Assembly (NCBI GenBank): GCA_963920705.1
Contig: OY987238.1
Coordinates: forward strand, 62,001-126,000
From: Odiellus spinosus
Taxonomy: Eukaryota > Arthropoda > Arachnida > Opiliones > Phalangiidae
Direction of reading: 5' to 3'
DNA: 64,000 nt
Shown one piece after another: positions 1-13,600 of this stretch. Position 1 is the stretch's first letter. Every line of letters starts with the position of its first letter. Under the pieces are notes generated by a model that searched no databases, was not told the origin of the DNA, and was given only the letters and a program-made list of their open reading frames with translations. A program made the translations under genes and the position numbers.

Positions 1-139
1 TATAGATTCACAAATTTTCCAAGTATAGATTCACAAATTTTCCAAGTATAGATTCACAAATTTCCCAAGTATAGATTCAAAAATTTTCCAAGTATAGATT
101 CACAAATTATCCAAGTATAGATTCACAAATTATCCAAGT

Positions 140-2388
140 ATAGATTCACAAATTTTCCAAGTATAGATTCACAAATTTTCCAAGTATAGATTCACAAATT
201 TCCCAAGTATAGATTCATAAATTTCCCAAGTATAGATTCACAAATTTTCCAAGTATAGATTCACAAATTTTCCAAGTATAGATTCACAAATTTCCCAAGT
301 ATACATTCACAAATTTCCCAATATAGATCCACCCATTTCCCAAGTATAGATTCACCAATTTCCAAGTATAGATTCACATATTTCCCAAGTATAGATTCAC
401 AAATTTCCCAAGTATAGATTCACAAATTTCCGAAGTATAGATTCAGAAATTTTCCAAGTATAGATTCACAAATGTCCCAAGCATAGATTCACAAATTTTC
501 CAAGTATAGATTCACAAATTTCACAAGTAGAGATTCACAAATTTCCCAAGTATAGATTCACAAATTTCCCAAGCACAGATTCACAAATTTCCCAAATATA
601 GATCCACCAATTTCCCAAGTATAGATCCACCAATTTCCCAAGTATAGATTCACAAATTTTCCAAGTATAGATTCACAAATTTTCCAAGTATAGATTCACA
701 AATTTCCCAAATATAGATTCACAAATTTTCCAAGTATAGATTCACAAATTTTCCAAGTATAGATTCACAAATTTCCCAAGTATACATCCACCAATTTCCC
801 ATGTATATCCACCAATTTCCCAAGTATAGATTCACATATTTCCCAAGTATAGATTTACAAATTTCCCAAGTATAGATTCACAAACATTCCAAGTATAGAT
901 TCACAAATTTCCCAAGTATAGATTCACAAATTATCCAAGTATAGATTCACAAATTTTCCAAGTATAGATTCACAAATTTTCCAAGTATAGATTCACAAAT
1001 TTCCCAAGTATAGATTCATAAATTTCCCAAGTATAGATTCACAAATTTTCCAAGTATAGTTTCACAAATTTTCCAAGTATAGATTCACAAATTTCCCAAG
1101 TATACATCCACCAATTTCCCAAGTATATCCACCAATTTCCCAAGTATAGATTCACATATTTCCCAAGTATAGATTTACAAATTTCCCAAGTATAGATTCA
1201 CAAATTTTCCAAGTATAGATTCACAAATTTCCCAAGTATAGATTCACAAATTTTCCAAGTATAGATTCACAAATTTTCCAAGTATAGATTCACAAATTTC
1301 CCAAGTATAGATTCATAAATTTCCCAAGTATAGATTCACAAATTTTCCAAGTATAGATTCACAAATTTTCCAAGTATAGATTCACAAATTTCCCAAGTAT
1401 ACATTCACAAATTTCCCAATATAGATCCACCCATTTCCCAAGTATAGATTCACCAATTTCCAAGTATAGATTCACATATTTCCCAAGTATAGATTCACAA
1501 ATTTCCCAAGTATAGATTCACAAATTTCCGAAGTATAGATTCAGAAATTTTCCAAGTATAGATTCACAAATGTCCCAAGCATAGATTCACAAATTTTCCA
1601 AGTATAGATTCACAAATTTCACAAGTAGAGATTCACAAATTTCCCAAGTATAGATTCACAAATTTCCCAAGCACAGATTCACAAATTTCCCAAATATAGA
1701 TCCACCAATTTCCCAAGTATAGATCCACCAATTTCCCAAGTATAGATTCACAAATTTTCCAAGTATAGATTCACAAATTTTCCAAGTATAGATTCACAAA
1801 TTTCCCAAATATAGATTCACAAATTTTCCAAGTATAGATTCACAAATTTTCCAAGTATAGATTCACAAATTTCCCAAGTATACATCCACCAATTTCCCAT
1901 GTATATCCACCAATTTCCCAAGTATAGATTCACATATTTCCCAAGTATAGATTTACAAATTTCCCAAGTATAGATTCACAAACATTCCAAGTATAGATTC
2001 ACAAATTTCCCAAGTATAGATTCACAAATTATCCAAGTATAGATTCACAAATTTTCCAAGTATAGATTCACAAATTTTCCAAGTATAGATTCACAAATTT
2101 CCCAAGTATAGATTCATAAATTTCCCAAGTATAGATTCACAAATTTTCCAAGTATAGTTTCACAAATTTTTAAAGTATAGATTCACAAATTTCCCAAGTA
2201 TACATCCACCAATTTCCCAAGTATATCCACCAATTTCCCAAGTATAGATTCACATATTTCCCAAGTATAGATTTACAAATTTCCCAAGTATAGATTCACA
2301 AATTTTCCAAGTATAGATTCACAAATTTCCCAAGTATAGATTCACAAATTTTCCAAGTATAGATTCACAAATTTTCCAAGTATAGATT
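140..2388. repeat. 1,098-bp higher-order repeat, two tandem copies
   Basis: Private markers recur exactly 1,098 bp apart: TATACATTCAC at 300 and 1398, TGTCCCAAGC at 473 and 1571, the CAAACATTCC variant at about 881 and 1979, and ATTCATAA at 213 and 1311. The unit is 48 monomers minus 6 bases, which matches two 21-mers and two 22-mers per unit. The match starts near 140 and breaks near 2,388, where the second copy has TTTTACAAG and no ATTCATAAA monomer. Each unit also contains an inner repeat, because ATTCATAAA occurs twice per unit 800 bp apart. The copies look almost identical, so the duplication is probably recent. Confidence 0.9.
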
Positions 2389-3454
2389 CACAAATTTTAC
2401 AAGTATAGATTCACAAATTTCCCAAGTATAGATTCACAAATTTCCCAAGTATAGATCCACCAATTTCCCAAATATATCCACCAATTTCCCAAGTATAGAT
2501 TCACATATTTCCCAAGTATAGATTCACAAATTTCCCAAGTATAGATCTACCAATTTCCCAAATATATCCACCAATTTCCCAAGTATAGATTCACATATTT
2601 CCCAAGTATAGATTCACAAATTTCCCAAGTATAGATTCACAAATTTCCCAAGTATAGATCCACCAATTTCCCAAGTATTGATCCACCAATTTCCCAAGTA
2701 TAGATTCACAAATTTTCCAAGTATAGATTCACAAATTTCCCAAGTATAGATTCACAAATTTCCCAAGTATAGATCCACCAATTTCCCAAATATATCCACC
2801 AATTTCCCAAGTATAGATTCACATATTTCCCAAGTATAGATTCACAAATTTCCCAAGTATAGATCCACCAATTTCCCAAATATATCCACCAATTTCCCAA
2901 GTATAGATTCACAAATTTCCCAAGTATAGATTCACAAATTTTCCAAGTATAGATTCAAAAATTTCCCAAGTATAGATTCAAAAATTTTCCAAGTATAGAT
3001 TCACAAATTTTCCAAGTATAGATTCACAAATTTTCCAAGTATAGATTCACAAATTTCCCAAGTATAGATTCACAAATTTTCCAAGTATAGATTCACAAAT
3101 TTTCCAAGTATAGATTCACAAATTTTCCAAGTATAGATTCACAAATTTCCCAAGTATAGATTCACAAATTTCCCAAGTATACATCCACCAATTTCCCAAG
3201 TATATCCACCAATTTCCCAAGTATAGATTCACATATTTCCCAAGTATAGATTTACAAATTTCCCAAGTATAGATTCACAAATTTTCCAAGTATAGATTCA
3301 CAAATTTCCCAAGTATAGATTCACAAATTTTCCAAGTATAGATTCACAAATTTTCCAAGTATAGATTCACAAATTTTCCAAGTATAGATTCACAAATTTC
3401 CCAAGTATAGATTCACAAATTTCCCAAGTATAGATTCACAAATGTCCCAAGCAT
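2389..3454. repeat. Mixed-monomer zone with TATAGATCC/TATATCC cassettes
   Basis: This stretch lacks the ATTCAGAAA and TTATCC markers of its neighbours. It is rich in a cassette made of a 23-bp TATAGATCCACC monomer ending in AAA, followed by the 21-bp TATATCCACC monomer and a CACATATTT monomer, near 2,450-2,600 and 2,770-2,910. A TATTGATCC monomer lies near 2,679. Near 3,178-3,265 it passes into the order TATACATCC, TATATCC, CACATATTT, TATAGATTTAC, which then recurs through most of the window to about 44 kb. A lone TGTCCCAAGC marker is at 3,443. No gene-like or unique sequence is present. Confidence 0.8.
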
Positions 3455-6400
3455 AGATTCACAAATTTTCCAAGTATAGATTCACAAATTTCCCAAGTAT
3501 AGATTCACAAATTTTCCAAGTATAGATTCACAAATTTTCCAAGTATAGATTCACAAATTTCCCAAGTATACATCCACCAATTTCCCAAGTATATCCACCA
3601 ATTTCCCAAGTATAGATTCACATATTTCCCAAGTATAGATTTACAAATTTCCCAAGTATAGATTCACAAATTTTCCAAGTATAGATTCACAAATTTCCCA
3701 AGTATAGATTCACAAATTTTCCAAGTATAGATTCACAAATTTTCCAAGTATAGATTCACAAATTTTCCAAGTATAGATTCACAAATTTCAAAAGTATAGA
3801 TTCACAAATTTTCCAAGTATAGATTCACAAATTTTCCAAGTATAGATTCAAAAATTTTCCAAGTATAGATTCACAAATTTCCCAAGTATAGATTCACAAA
3901 TTTCCCAAGTATACATCCACCAATTTCCCAAGTATATCCACCAATTTCCCAAGTATAGATTCACATATTTCCCAAGTATAGATTTACAAATTTCCCAAGT
4001 ATAGATTCACAAATTTTCCAAGTATAGATTCACAAATTTCCCAAGTATAGATTCACAAATTTTCCAAGTATAGATTCACAAATTTTCCAAGTATAGATTC
4101 ACAAATTTTCCAAGTATAGATTCACAAATTTCCCAAGTATAGATTCAAAAATTTTCCAAGTATAGATTCACAAATTATCCAAGTATAGATTCACAAATTA
4201 TCCAAGTATAGATTCACAAATTTTCCAAGTATAGATTCACAAATTTTCCAAGTATAGATTCACAAATTTCCCAAGTATAGATTCATAAATTTCCCAAGTA
4301 TAGATTCACAAATTTTCCAAGTATAGATTCACAAATTTTCCAAGTATAGATTCACTAATTTCCCAAGTATAGATTCACAAATTTCCCAATATAGATCCAC
4401 CAATTTCCCAAGTATAGATTCACCAATTTCCAAGTATAGATTCACATATTTCCCAAGTATAGATTCACAAATTTCCCAACTATAGATTCACAAATTTCCG
4501 AAGTATAGATTCAGAAATTTTCCAAGTTTAGATTCACAAATTTTCCAAGTATAGATTCACAAATGTCCCAAGCATAGATTCACAAATTTTCCAAGTATAG
4601 ATTCACAAATTTCACAAGTAGAGATTCACAAATTTCCCAAGTATAGATTCACAAATTTCCCAAGTACAGATTCACAAATTTCCCAAATATAGATCCACCA
4701 ATTTCCCAAGTATAGATCCACCAATTTCCCAAGTATAGATTCACAAATTTTCCAAGTATAGATTCACAAATTTTCCAAGTATAGATTCACAAATTTCCCA
4801 AATATAGATTCACAAATTTTCCAAGTATAGATTCACAAATTTTCCAAGTATAGATTCACAAATTTCCCAAGTATACATCCACCAATTTCCCATGTATATC
4901 CACCAATTTCCCAAGTATAGATTCACATATTTCCCAAGTATAGATTTACAAATTTCCCAAGTATAGATTCACAAATTTTCCAAGTATAGATTCACAAATT
5001 TCCCAATATAGATCCACCAATTTCCCAAGTATAGATTCACCAATTTCCAAGTATAGATTCACATATTTCCCAAGTATAGATTCACAAATTTCCCAAGTAT
5101 AGATTCACAAATTTCCGAAGTATAGATTCAGAAATTTTCCAAGTTTAGATTCACAAATTTTCCAAGTATAGATTCACAAATGTCCCAAGCATAGATTCAC
5201 AAATTTTCCAAGTATAGATTCACAAATTTCACAAGTAGAGATTCACAAATTTCCCAAGTATAGATTCACAAATTTCCCAAGTACAGATTCACAAATTTCC
5301 CAAATATAGATCCACCAATTTCCCAAGTATAGATCCACCAATTTCCCAAGTATAGATTCACAAATTTTCCAAGTATAGATTCACAAATTTTCCAAGTATA
5401 GATTCACAAATTTTCCAAGTATAGATTCACAAATTTCCCAAATATAGATTCACAAATTTTCCAAGTATAGATTCACAAATTTTCCAAGTATAGATTCACA
5501 AATTTCCCAAGTATACATCCACCAATTTCCCAAGTATATCCACCAATTTCCCAAGTATAGATTCACATATTTCCCAAGTATAGATTTACAAATTTCCCAA
5601 GTATAGATTCACAAATTTTCCAAGTATAGATTCACAAATTTCCCAAGTATAGATTCACAAATTTTCCAAGTATAGATTCACAAATTTTCCAAGTATAGAT
5701 TCACAAATTTCCCAAGTATACATCCACCAATTTCCCAAGTATATCCACCAATTTCCCAAGTATAGATTCACATATTTCCCAAGTATAGATTTACAAATTT
5801 CCCAAGTATAGATTCACAAGTTTCCCAAGTATAGATTCACAAATTTTCCAAGTAGAGATTCACAAATTTTCCAAGTATAGATTCACAAATTTTCCAAGTA
5901 TAGATTCACAAATTTTCCAAGTATAGATTAAAAAATTTTCCAAGTATAGATCCACCAATTTCCCAAATATATCCACCAATTTCCCAAGTATAGATTCACA
6001 TATTTCCCAAGTATAGATTCACAAATTTCCCAAGTATAGATCCACCAATTTCCCAAATATATCCACCAATTTCCCAAGTATAGATTCACAAATTTCCCAA
6101 GTATAGATTCACAAATTTTCCAAGTATAGATTCACAAATTTTCCAAGTATAGATTCACAAATTTCCCAAGTATAGATCCACCAATTTCCCAAATATATCC
6201 ACCAATTTCCCAAGTATAGATTCACAAATTTCCCAAGTATAGATTCACAAATTTTCCAAGTATAGATTCACAAATTTCCCAAGTATAGATTCACAAATTT
6301 TCCAAGTATAGATTCACAAATTTTCCAAGTATAGATTCACAAATTTCCCAAGTATACATCCACCAATTTCCCAAGTATATCCACCAATTTCCCAAGTATA

Positions 6401-9400
6401 GATTCACATATTTCCCAAGTATAGATTTACAAATTTCCCAAGTATAGATTCACAAATTTTCCAAGTATAGATTCACAAATTTCCCAAGTATAGATTCACA
6501 AATTTTCCAAGTATAGATTCACAAATTTTCCAAGTATAGATTCACAAATTTTCCAAGTATAGATTCACAAATTTCCCAAGTATAGATTCACAAATTTTCC
6601 AAGTATAGATTCACAAATTTTCCAAGTATAGATTAAAAAATTTTCCAAGTATAGATTCACAAATTTCCCAAGTATAGATTCACAAATTTCCCAAGTATAC
6701 ATCCACCAATTTCCCAAGTATATCCACCAATTTCCCAAGTATAGATTCACATATTTCCCAAGTATAGATTTACAAATTTCCCAAGTATAGATTCACAAAT
6801 TTTCCAAGTATAGATTCACAAATTTCCCAAGTATAGATTCACAAATTTTCCAAGTATAGATTCACAAATTTTCCAAGTATAGATTCACAAATTTTCCAAG
6901 TATAGATTCACAAATTTCCCAAGTATAGATTCAAAAATTTTCCAAGTATAGATTCACAAATTATCCAAGTATAGATTCACAAATTATCCAAGTATAGATT
7001 CACAAATTTTCCAAGTATAGATTCACAAATTTTCCAAGTATAGATTCACAAATTTCCCAAGTATAGATTCATAAATTTCCCAAGTATAGATTCACAAATT
7101 TTCCAAGTATAGATTCACAAATTTCCCAAGTATAGATTCACAAATTTCCCAATATAGATCCACCAATTTCCCAAGTATAGATTCACCAATTTCCAAGTAT
7201 AGATTCACATATTTCCCAAGTATAGATTCACAAATTTCCCAAGTATAGATTCACAAATTTCCGAAGTATAGATTCAGAAATTTTCCAAGTTTAGATTCAC
7301 AAATTTTCCAAGTATAGATTCACAAATGTCCCAAGCATAGATTCACAAATTTTCCAAGTATAGATTCACAAATTTCACAAGTAGAGATTCACAAATTTCC
7401 CAAGTATAGATTCACAAATTTCCCAAGTACAGATTCACAAATTTCCCAAATATAGATCCACCAATTTCCCAAGTATAGATCCACCAATTTCCCAAGTATA
7501 GATTCACAAATTTTCCAAGTATAGATTCACAAATTTACCAAGTATAGATTCACAAATTTCCCAAATATAGATTCACAAATTTTCCAAGTATAGATTCACA
7601 AATTTTCCAAGTATAGATTCACAAATTTCCCAAGTATACATCCACCAATTTCCCATGTATATCCACCAATTTCCCAAGTATAGATTCACATATTTCCCAA
7701 GTATAGATTTACAAATTTCCCAAGTATAGATTCACAAATTTTCCAAGTATAGATTCACAAATTTCCCAAGTATAGATTCACATATTTCCCAAGTATAGAT
7801 TTACAAATTTCCCAAGTATAGATTCACAAATTTTCCAAGTATAGATTCACAAATTTCCCAAGTATAGATCCACCAATTTCCCAAATATATCCACCAATTT
7901 CCCAAGTATAGATTCACATATTTCCCAAGTATAGATTCACAAATTTCCCAAGTATAGATCCACCAATTTCCCAAATATATCCACCAATTTCCCAAGTATA
8001 GATTCACAAATTTCCCAAGTATAGATTCACAAATTTTCCAAGTATAGATTCACAAATTTCCCAAGTATAGATTCACAAATTTTCCAAGTATAGATTCACA
8101 AATTTTCCAAGTATAGATTCACAAATTTCCCAAGTATACATCCACCAATTTCCCAAGTATATCCACCAATTTCCCAAGTATAGATTCACATATTTCCCAA
8201 GTATAGATTTACAAATTTCCCAAGTATAGATTTACAAATTTCCCAAGTATAGATTCACAAATTTTCCAAGTATAGATTCACAAATTTCCCAAGTATAGAT
8301 TCACAAATTTTCCAAGTATAGATTCACAAATTTTCCAAGTATAGATTCACAAATTTTCCAAGTATAGATTCACAAATTTCCCAAGTATAGATTCACAAAT
8401 TTTCCAAGTATAGATTCACAAATTTTCCAAGTATAGATTCAAAAATTTTCCAAGTATAGATTCACAAATTTCCCAAGTATAGATTCACAAATTTCCCAAG
8501 TATACATCCACCAATTTCCCAAGTATATCCACCAATTTCCCAAGTATAGATTCACATATTTCCCAAGTATAGATTTACAAATTTCCCAAGTATAGATTCA
8601 CAAATTTTCCAAGTATAGATTCACAAATTTCCCAAGTATAGATTCACAAATTTTCCAAGTATAGATTCACAAATTTTCCAAGTATAGATTCACAAATTTT
8701 CCAAGTATAGATTCACAAATTTCCCAAGTATAGATTCAAAAATTTTCCAAGTATAGATTCACAAATTATCCAAGTATAGATTCACAAATTATCCAAGTAT
8801 AGATTCACAAATTTTCCAAGTATAGATTCACAAATTTCCCAAGTATAGATTCATAAATTTCCCAAGTATAGATTCACAAATTTTCCAAGTATAGATTCAC
8901 AAATTTCCCAAGTATAGATTCACAAATTTCCCAATATAGATCCACCAATTTCCCAAGTATAGATTCACCAATTTCCAAGTATAGATTCACATATTTCCCA
9001 AGTATAGATTCACAAATTTCCCAAGTATAGATTCACAAATTTCCGAAGTATAGATTCAGAAATTTTCCAAGTTTAGATTCACAAATTTTCCAAGTATAGA
9101 TTCACAAATGTCCCAAGCATAGATTCACAAATTTTCCAAGTATAGATTCACAAATTTCACAAGTAGAGATTCAAAAATTTTCCAAGTATAGATTCACAAA
9201 TTTCCCAAGTATAGATTCACAAATTTTCCAAGTATAGATTCACAAATTTTCCAAGTATAGATTCACAAATTTTCCAAGTATAGATTCACAAATTTCCCAA
9301 GTATAGATTCACAAATTTTCCAAGTATAGATTCACAAATTTTCCAAGTATAGATTCAAAAATTTTCCAAGTATAGATTCACAAATTTCCCAAGTATAGAT

Positions 9401-10640
9401 TCACAAATTTCCCAAGTATACATCCACCAATTTCCCAAGTATATCCACCAATTTCCCAAGTATAGATTCACATATTTCCCAAGTATAGATTTACAAATTT
9501 CCCAAGTATAGATTCACAAATTTTCCAAGTATAGATTCACAAATTTCCCAAGTATAGATTCACAAATTTTCCAAGTATAGATTCACAAATTTTCCAAGTA
9601 TAGATTCACAAATTTTCCAAGTATAGATTCACAAATTTCCCAAGTATAGATTCAAAAATTTTCCAAGTATAGATTCACAAATTATCCAAGTATAGATTCA
9701 CAAATTATCCAAGTATAGATTCACAAATTTTCCAAGTATAGATTCACAAATTTTCCAAGTATAGATTCACAAATTTCCCAAGTATAGATTCATAAATTTC
9801 CCAAGTATAGATTCACAAATTTTCCAAGTATAGATTCACAAATTTCCCAAGTATAGATTCACAAATTTCCCAATATAGATCCACCAATTTCCCAAGTATA
9901 GATTCACCAATTTCCAAGTATAGATTCACATATTTCCCAAGTATAGATTCACAAATTTCCCAAGTATAGATTCACAAATTTCCGAAGTATAGATTCAGAA
10001 ATTTTCCAAGTTTAGATTCACAAATTTTCCAAGTATAGATTCACAAATGTCCCAAGCATAGATTCACAAATTTTCCAAGTATAGATTCACAAATTTCACA
10101 AGTAGAGATTCACAAATTTCCCAAGTATAGATTCACAAATTTCCCAAGTACAGATTCACAAATTTCCCAAATATAGATCCACCAATTTCCCAAGTATAGA
10201 TCCACCAATTTCCCAAGTATAGATTCACAAATTTTCCAAGTATAGATTCACAAATTTTCCAAGTATAGATTCACAAATTTCCCAAATATAGATTCACAAA
10301 TTTCCCAAGTATAGATTCACAAATTTTCCAAGTATAGATTCACAAATTTCCCAAGTATACATCCACCAATTTCCCATGTATATCCACCAATTTCCCAAGT
10401 ATAGATTCACATATTTCCCAAGTATAGATTTACAAATTTCCCAAGTATAGATTCACAAATTTTCCAAGTATAGATTCACAAACTTCCCAAGTATAGATCC
10501 ACCAATTTCCCAAATATATCCACCAATTTCCCAAGTATAGATTCACATATTTCCCAAGTATAGATTCACAAATTTCCCAAGTATAGATCCACCAATTTCC
10601 CAAATATATCCACCAATTTCCCAAGTATAGATTCACATAT
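3455..10640. repeat. Long segmental repeat, left copy
   Basis: This block reappears at about 18,614-26,298 in the same order and orientation. Shared private variants fix the alignment: TTTCAAAAG at 3,789/18,948, ATTCACTAATTT at 4,351/19,510 and CCAACTATAG at 4,480/19,639, all 15,159 bp apart. Then CACAAGTTTCC at 5,815/20,951 gives 15,136; GATTAAAAAATT at 5,926/21,039 gives 15,113; a cassette at 6,565/21,655 gives 15,090; and cassettes at 7,801/22,753 and markers at 9,109/24,061 give 14,952. The steps are 23, 23, 23 and 138 bp, all whole monomers. It ends near 10,640, where this copy continues with CACATATTT and the other with CACAAATTT. Confidence 0.9.
4368..5620. repeat. 617-bp doublet inside the left segmental copy
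   Basis: A unit with the marker order CCCAATATAGATCC, the 22-bp TTCACCAATTTCCAAG monomer, CACATATTT, TTCCGAAG, ATTCAGAAA, AAGTTTAGATTC, TGTCCCAAGC, TTTCACAAGTAGAG is present twice. CCCAATATAG lies at 4,385 and 5,002, and TGTCCC at 4,564 and 5,181, both 617 bp apart. 617 is 27 monomers minus 4 bases (one 21-mer, two 22-mers). The second copy has one extra standard monomer near 5,400, so the offset grows to about 640 at its right end. The same 617-bp doublet occurs at TGTCCC positions 12,930/13,547, 14,645/15,262, 17,573/18,190 and 19,723/20,340. Confidence 0.88.
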
Positions 10641-13600
10641 TTCCCAAGTATAGATTCACAAATTTCCCAAGTATAGATTCACAAATTTCCCAAGTATAGA
10701 TCCACCAATTTCCCAAGTATTGATCCACCAATTTCCCAAGTATAGATTCACAAATTTTCCAAGTATAGATTCACAAATTTTCCAAGTATAGATTCACAAA
10801 TTTCCCAAGTATAGATTCACAAATTTCCCAAGTATAGATTCACAAATTTCTGAAGTATAGATTCACAAATTTTCCAAATATAGATTCACAAATTTCCCAA
10901 GTATAGATTCACAAATTTCCGAAGTAGAGATTCACAAATTTTCCAAGTAGAGATTCACAAATTTTCCAAGTATAGATTCACAAATTTTCCAAGTATAGAT
11001 TCACAAATTTCCCAAGTATAGATTCACAAATTTCCCAAGTATAGATCAACCAATTTCCCAAGTATAGATTCACCAATTTCCCAAGTATAGATTCACAAAT
11101 TTCCCAAGTATAGGTTCACAAATTTTCCAAGTATAGATTCACAAATTTCCCAAGCATAGATTCACAAATTTTCCAAGTATAGATTCACAAATTTTCCAAG
11201 TATAGATTCACAAATTTCCCAAGTATAGATTCAAAAATTATCCAAGTATAGATTCACAAATTATACAAGTATAGATTCACAAATTTGCCAAGTATAGATT
11301 CACAAATTTCCCAAGCATAGATTCATAAATTTCCCAAGTATAGATTCACCAATTTCCCAAGTATAGATCCACCAATTTCCCAAGTATAGATTCACAAATT
11401 TTCCAAGTATAGATTCACAAATTTTCCAAGTATAGATTCACAAATTTCCCAAATATAGATTCACAAATTTTCCAAGTATAGATTCACAAATTTTCCAAGT
11501 ATAGATTCACAAATTTCCCAAGTATACATCCACCAATTTCCCAAGTATATCCACCAATTTCCCAAGTATAGATTCACATATTTCCCAAGTATAGATTTAC
11601 AAATTTCCCAAGTATAGATTCACAAATTTCCCAAATATAGATTCACAAATTTTCCAAGTATAGATTCACAAATTTTCCAAGTATAGATTCACAAATTTCC
11701 CAAGTATACATCCACCAATTTCCCAAGTATATCCACCAATTTCCCAAGTATAGATTCACATATTTCCCAAGTATAGATTTACAAATTTCCCAAGTATAGA
11801 TTCACAAATTTTCCAAGTATAGATTCACAAATTTCCCAAGTATAGATTCACAAATTTTCCAAGTATAGATTCACAAATTTTCCAAGTATAGATTCACAAA
11901 TTTCCCAAGTATACATCCACCAATTTCCCAAGTATATCCACCAATTTCCCAAGTATAGATTCACATATTTCCCAAGTATAGATTTACAAATTTCCCAAGT
12001 ATAGATTCACAAATTTTCCAAGTATAGATTCACAAATTTCCCAAGTATAGATTCACAAATTTCCCAAGTATAGATTCACAAATTTTCCAAGTATAGATTC
12101 ACAAATTTTCCAAGTATAGATTCACAAATTTTCCAAGTATAGATTCACAAATTTCCCAAGTATAGATTCACAAATTTTCCAAGTATAGATTCACAAATTT
12201 TCCAAGTATAGATTCAAAAATTTTCCAAGTATAGATTCACAAATTTCCCAAGTATAGATTCACAAATTTCCCAAGTATACATCCACCAATTTCCCAAGTA
12301 TATCCACCAATTTCCCAAGTATAGATTCACATATTTCCCAAGTATAGATTTACAAATTTCCCAAGTATAGATTCACAAATTTTCCAAGTATAGATTCACA
12401 AATTTCCCAAGTATAGATTCACAAATTTTCCAAGTATAGATTCACAAATTTTCCAAGTATAGATTCACAAATTTTCCAAGTATAGATTCACAAATTTCCC
12501 AAGTATAGATTCAAAAATTTTCCAAGTATAGATTCACAAATTATCCAAGTATAGATTCACAAATTATCCAAGTATAGATTCACAAATTTTCCAAGTATAG
12601 ATTCAAAAATTTTCCAAGTATAGATTCACAAATTTCCCAAGTATAGATTCATAAATTTCCCAAGTATAGATTCACAAATTTTCCAAGTATAGATTCACAA
12701 ATTTTCCAAGTATAGATTCACAAATTTCCCAAGTATAGATTCACAAATTTCCCAATATAGATCCACCAATTTCCCAAGTATAGATTCACCAATTTCCAAG
12801 TATAGATTCACATATTTCCCAAGTATAGATTCACAAATTTCCCAAGTATAGATTCACAAATTTCCGAAGTATAGATTCAGAAATTTTCCAAGTTTAGATT
12901 CACAAATTTTCCAAGTATAGATTCACAAATGTCCCAAGCATAGATTCACAAATTTTCCAAGTATAGATTCACAAATTTCACAAGTAGAGATTCACAAATT
13001 TCCCAAGTATAGATTCACAAATTTCCCAAGTACAGATTCACAAATTTCCCAAATATAGATCCACCAATTTCCCAAGTATAGATCCACCAATTTCCCAAGT
13101 ATAGATTCACAAATTTTCCAAGTATAGATTCACAAATTTTCCAAGTATAGATTCACAAATTTCCCAAATATAGATTCACAAATTTTCCAAGTATAGATTC
13201 ACAAATTTTCCAAGTATAGATTCACAAATTTCCCAAGTATACATCCACCAATTTCCCATGTATATCCACCAATTTCCCAAGTATAGATTCACATATTTCC
13301 CAAGTATAGATTTACAAATTTCCCAAGTATAGATTCACAAATTTTCCAAGTATAGATTCACAAATTTCCCAATATAGATCCACCAATTTCCCAAGTATAG
13401 ATTCACCAATTTCCAAGTATAGATTCACATATTTCCCAAGTATAGATTCACAAAATTCCCAAGTATAGATTCACAAATTTCCGAAGTATAGATTCAGAAA
13501 TTTTCCAAGTTTAGATTCACAAATTTTCCAAGTATAGATTCACAAATGTCCCAAGCATAGATTCACAAATTTTCCAAGTATAGATTCACAAATTTCACAA

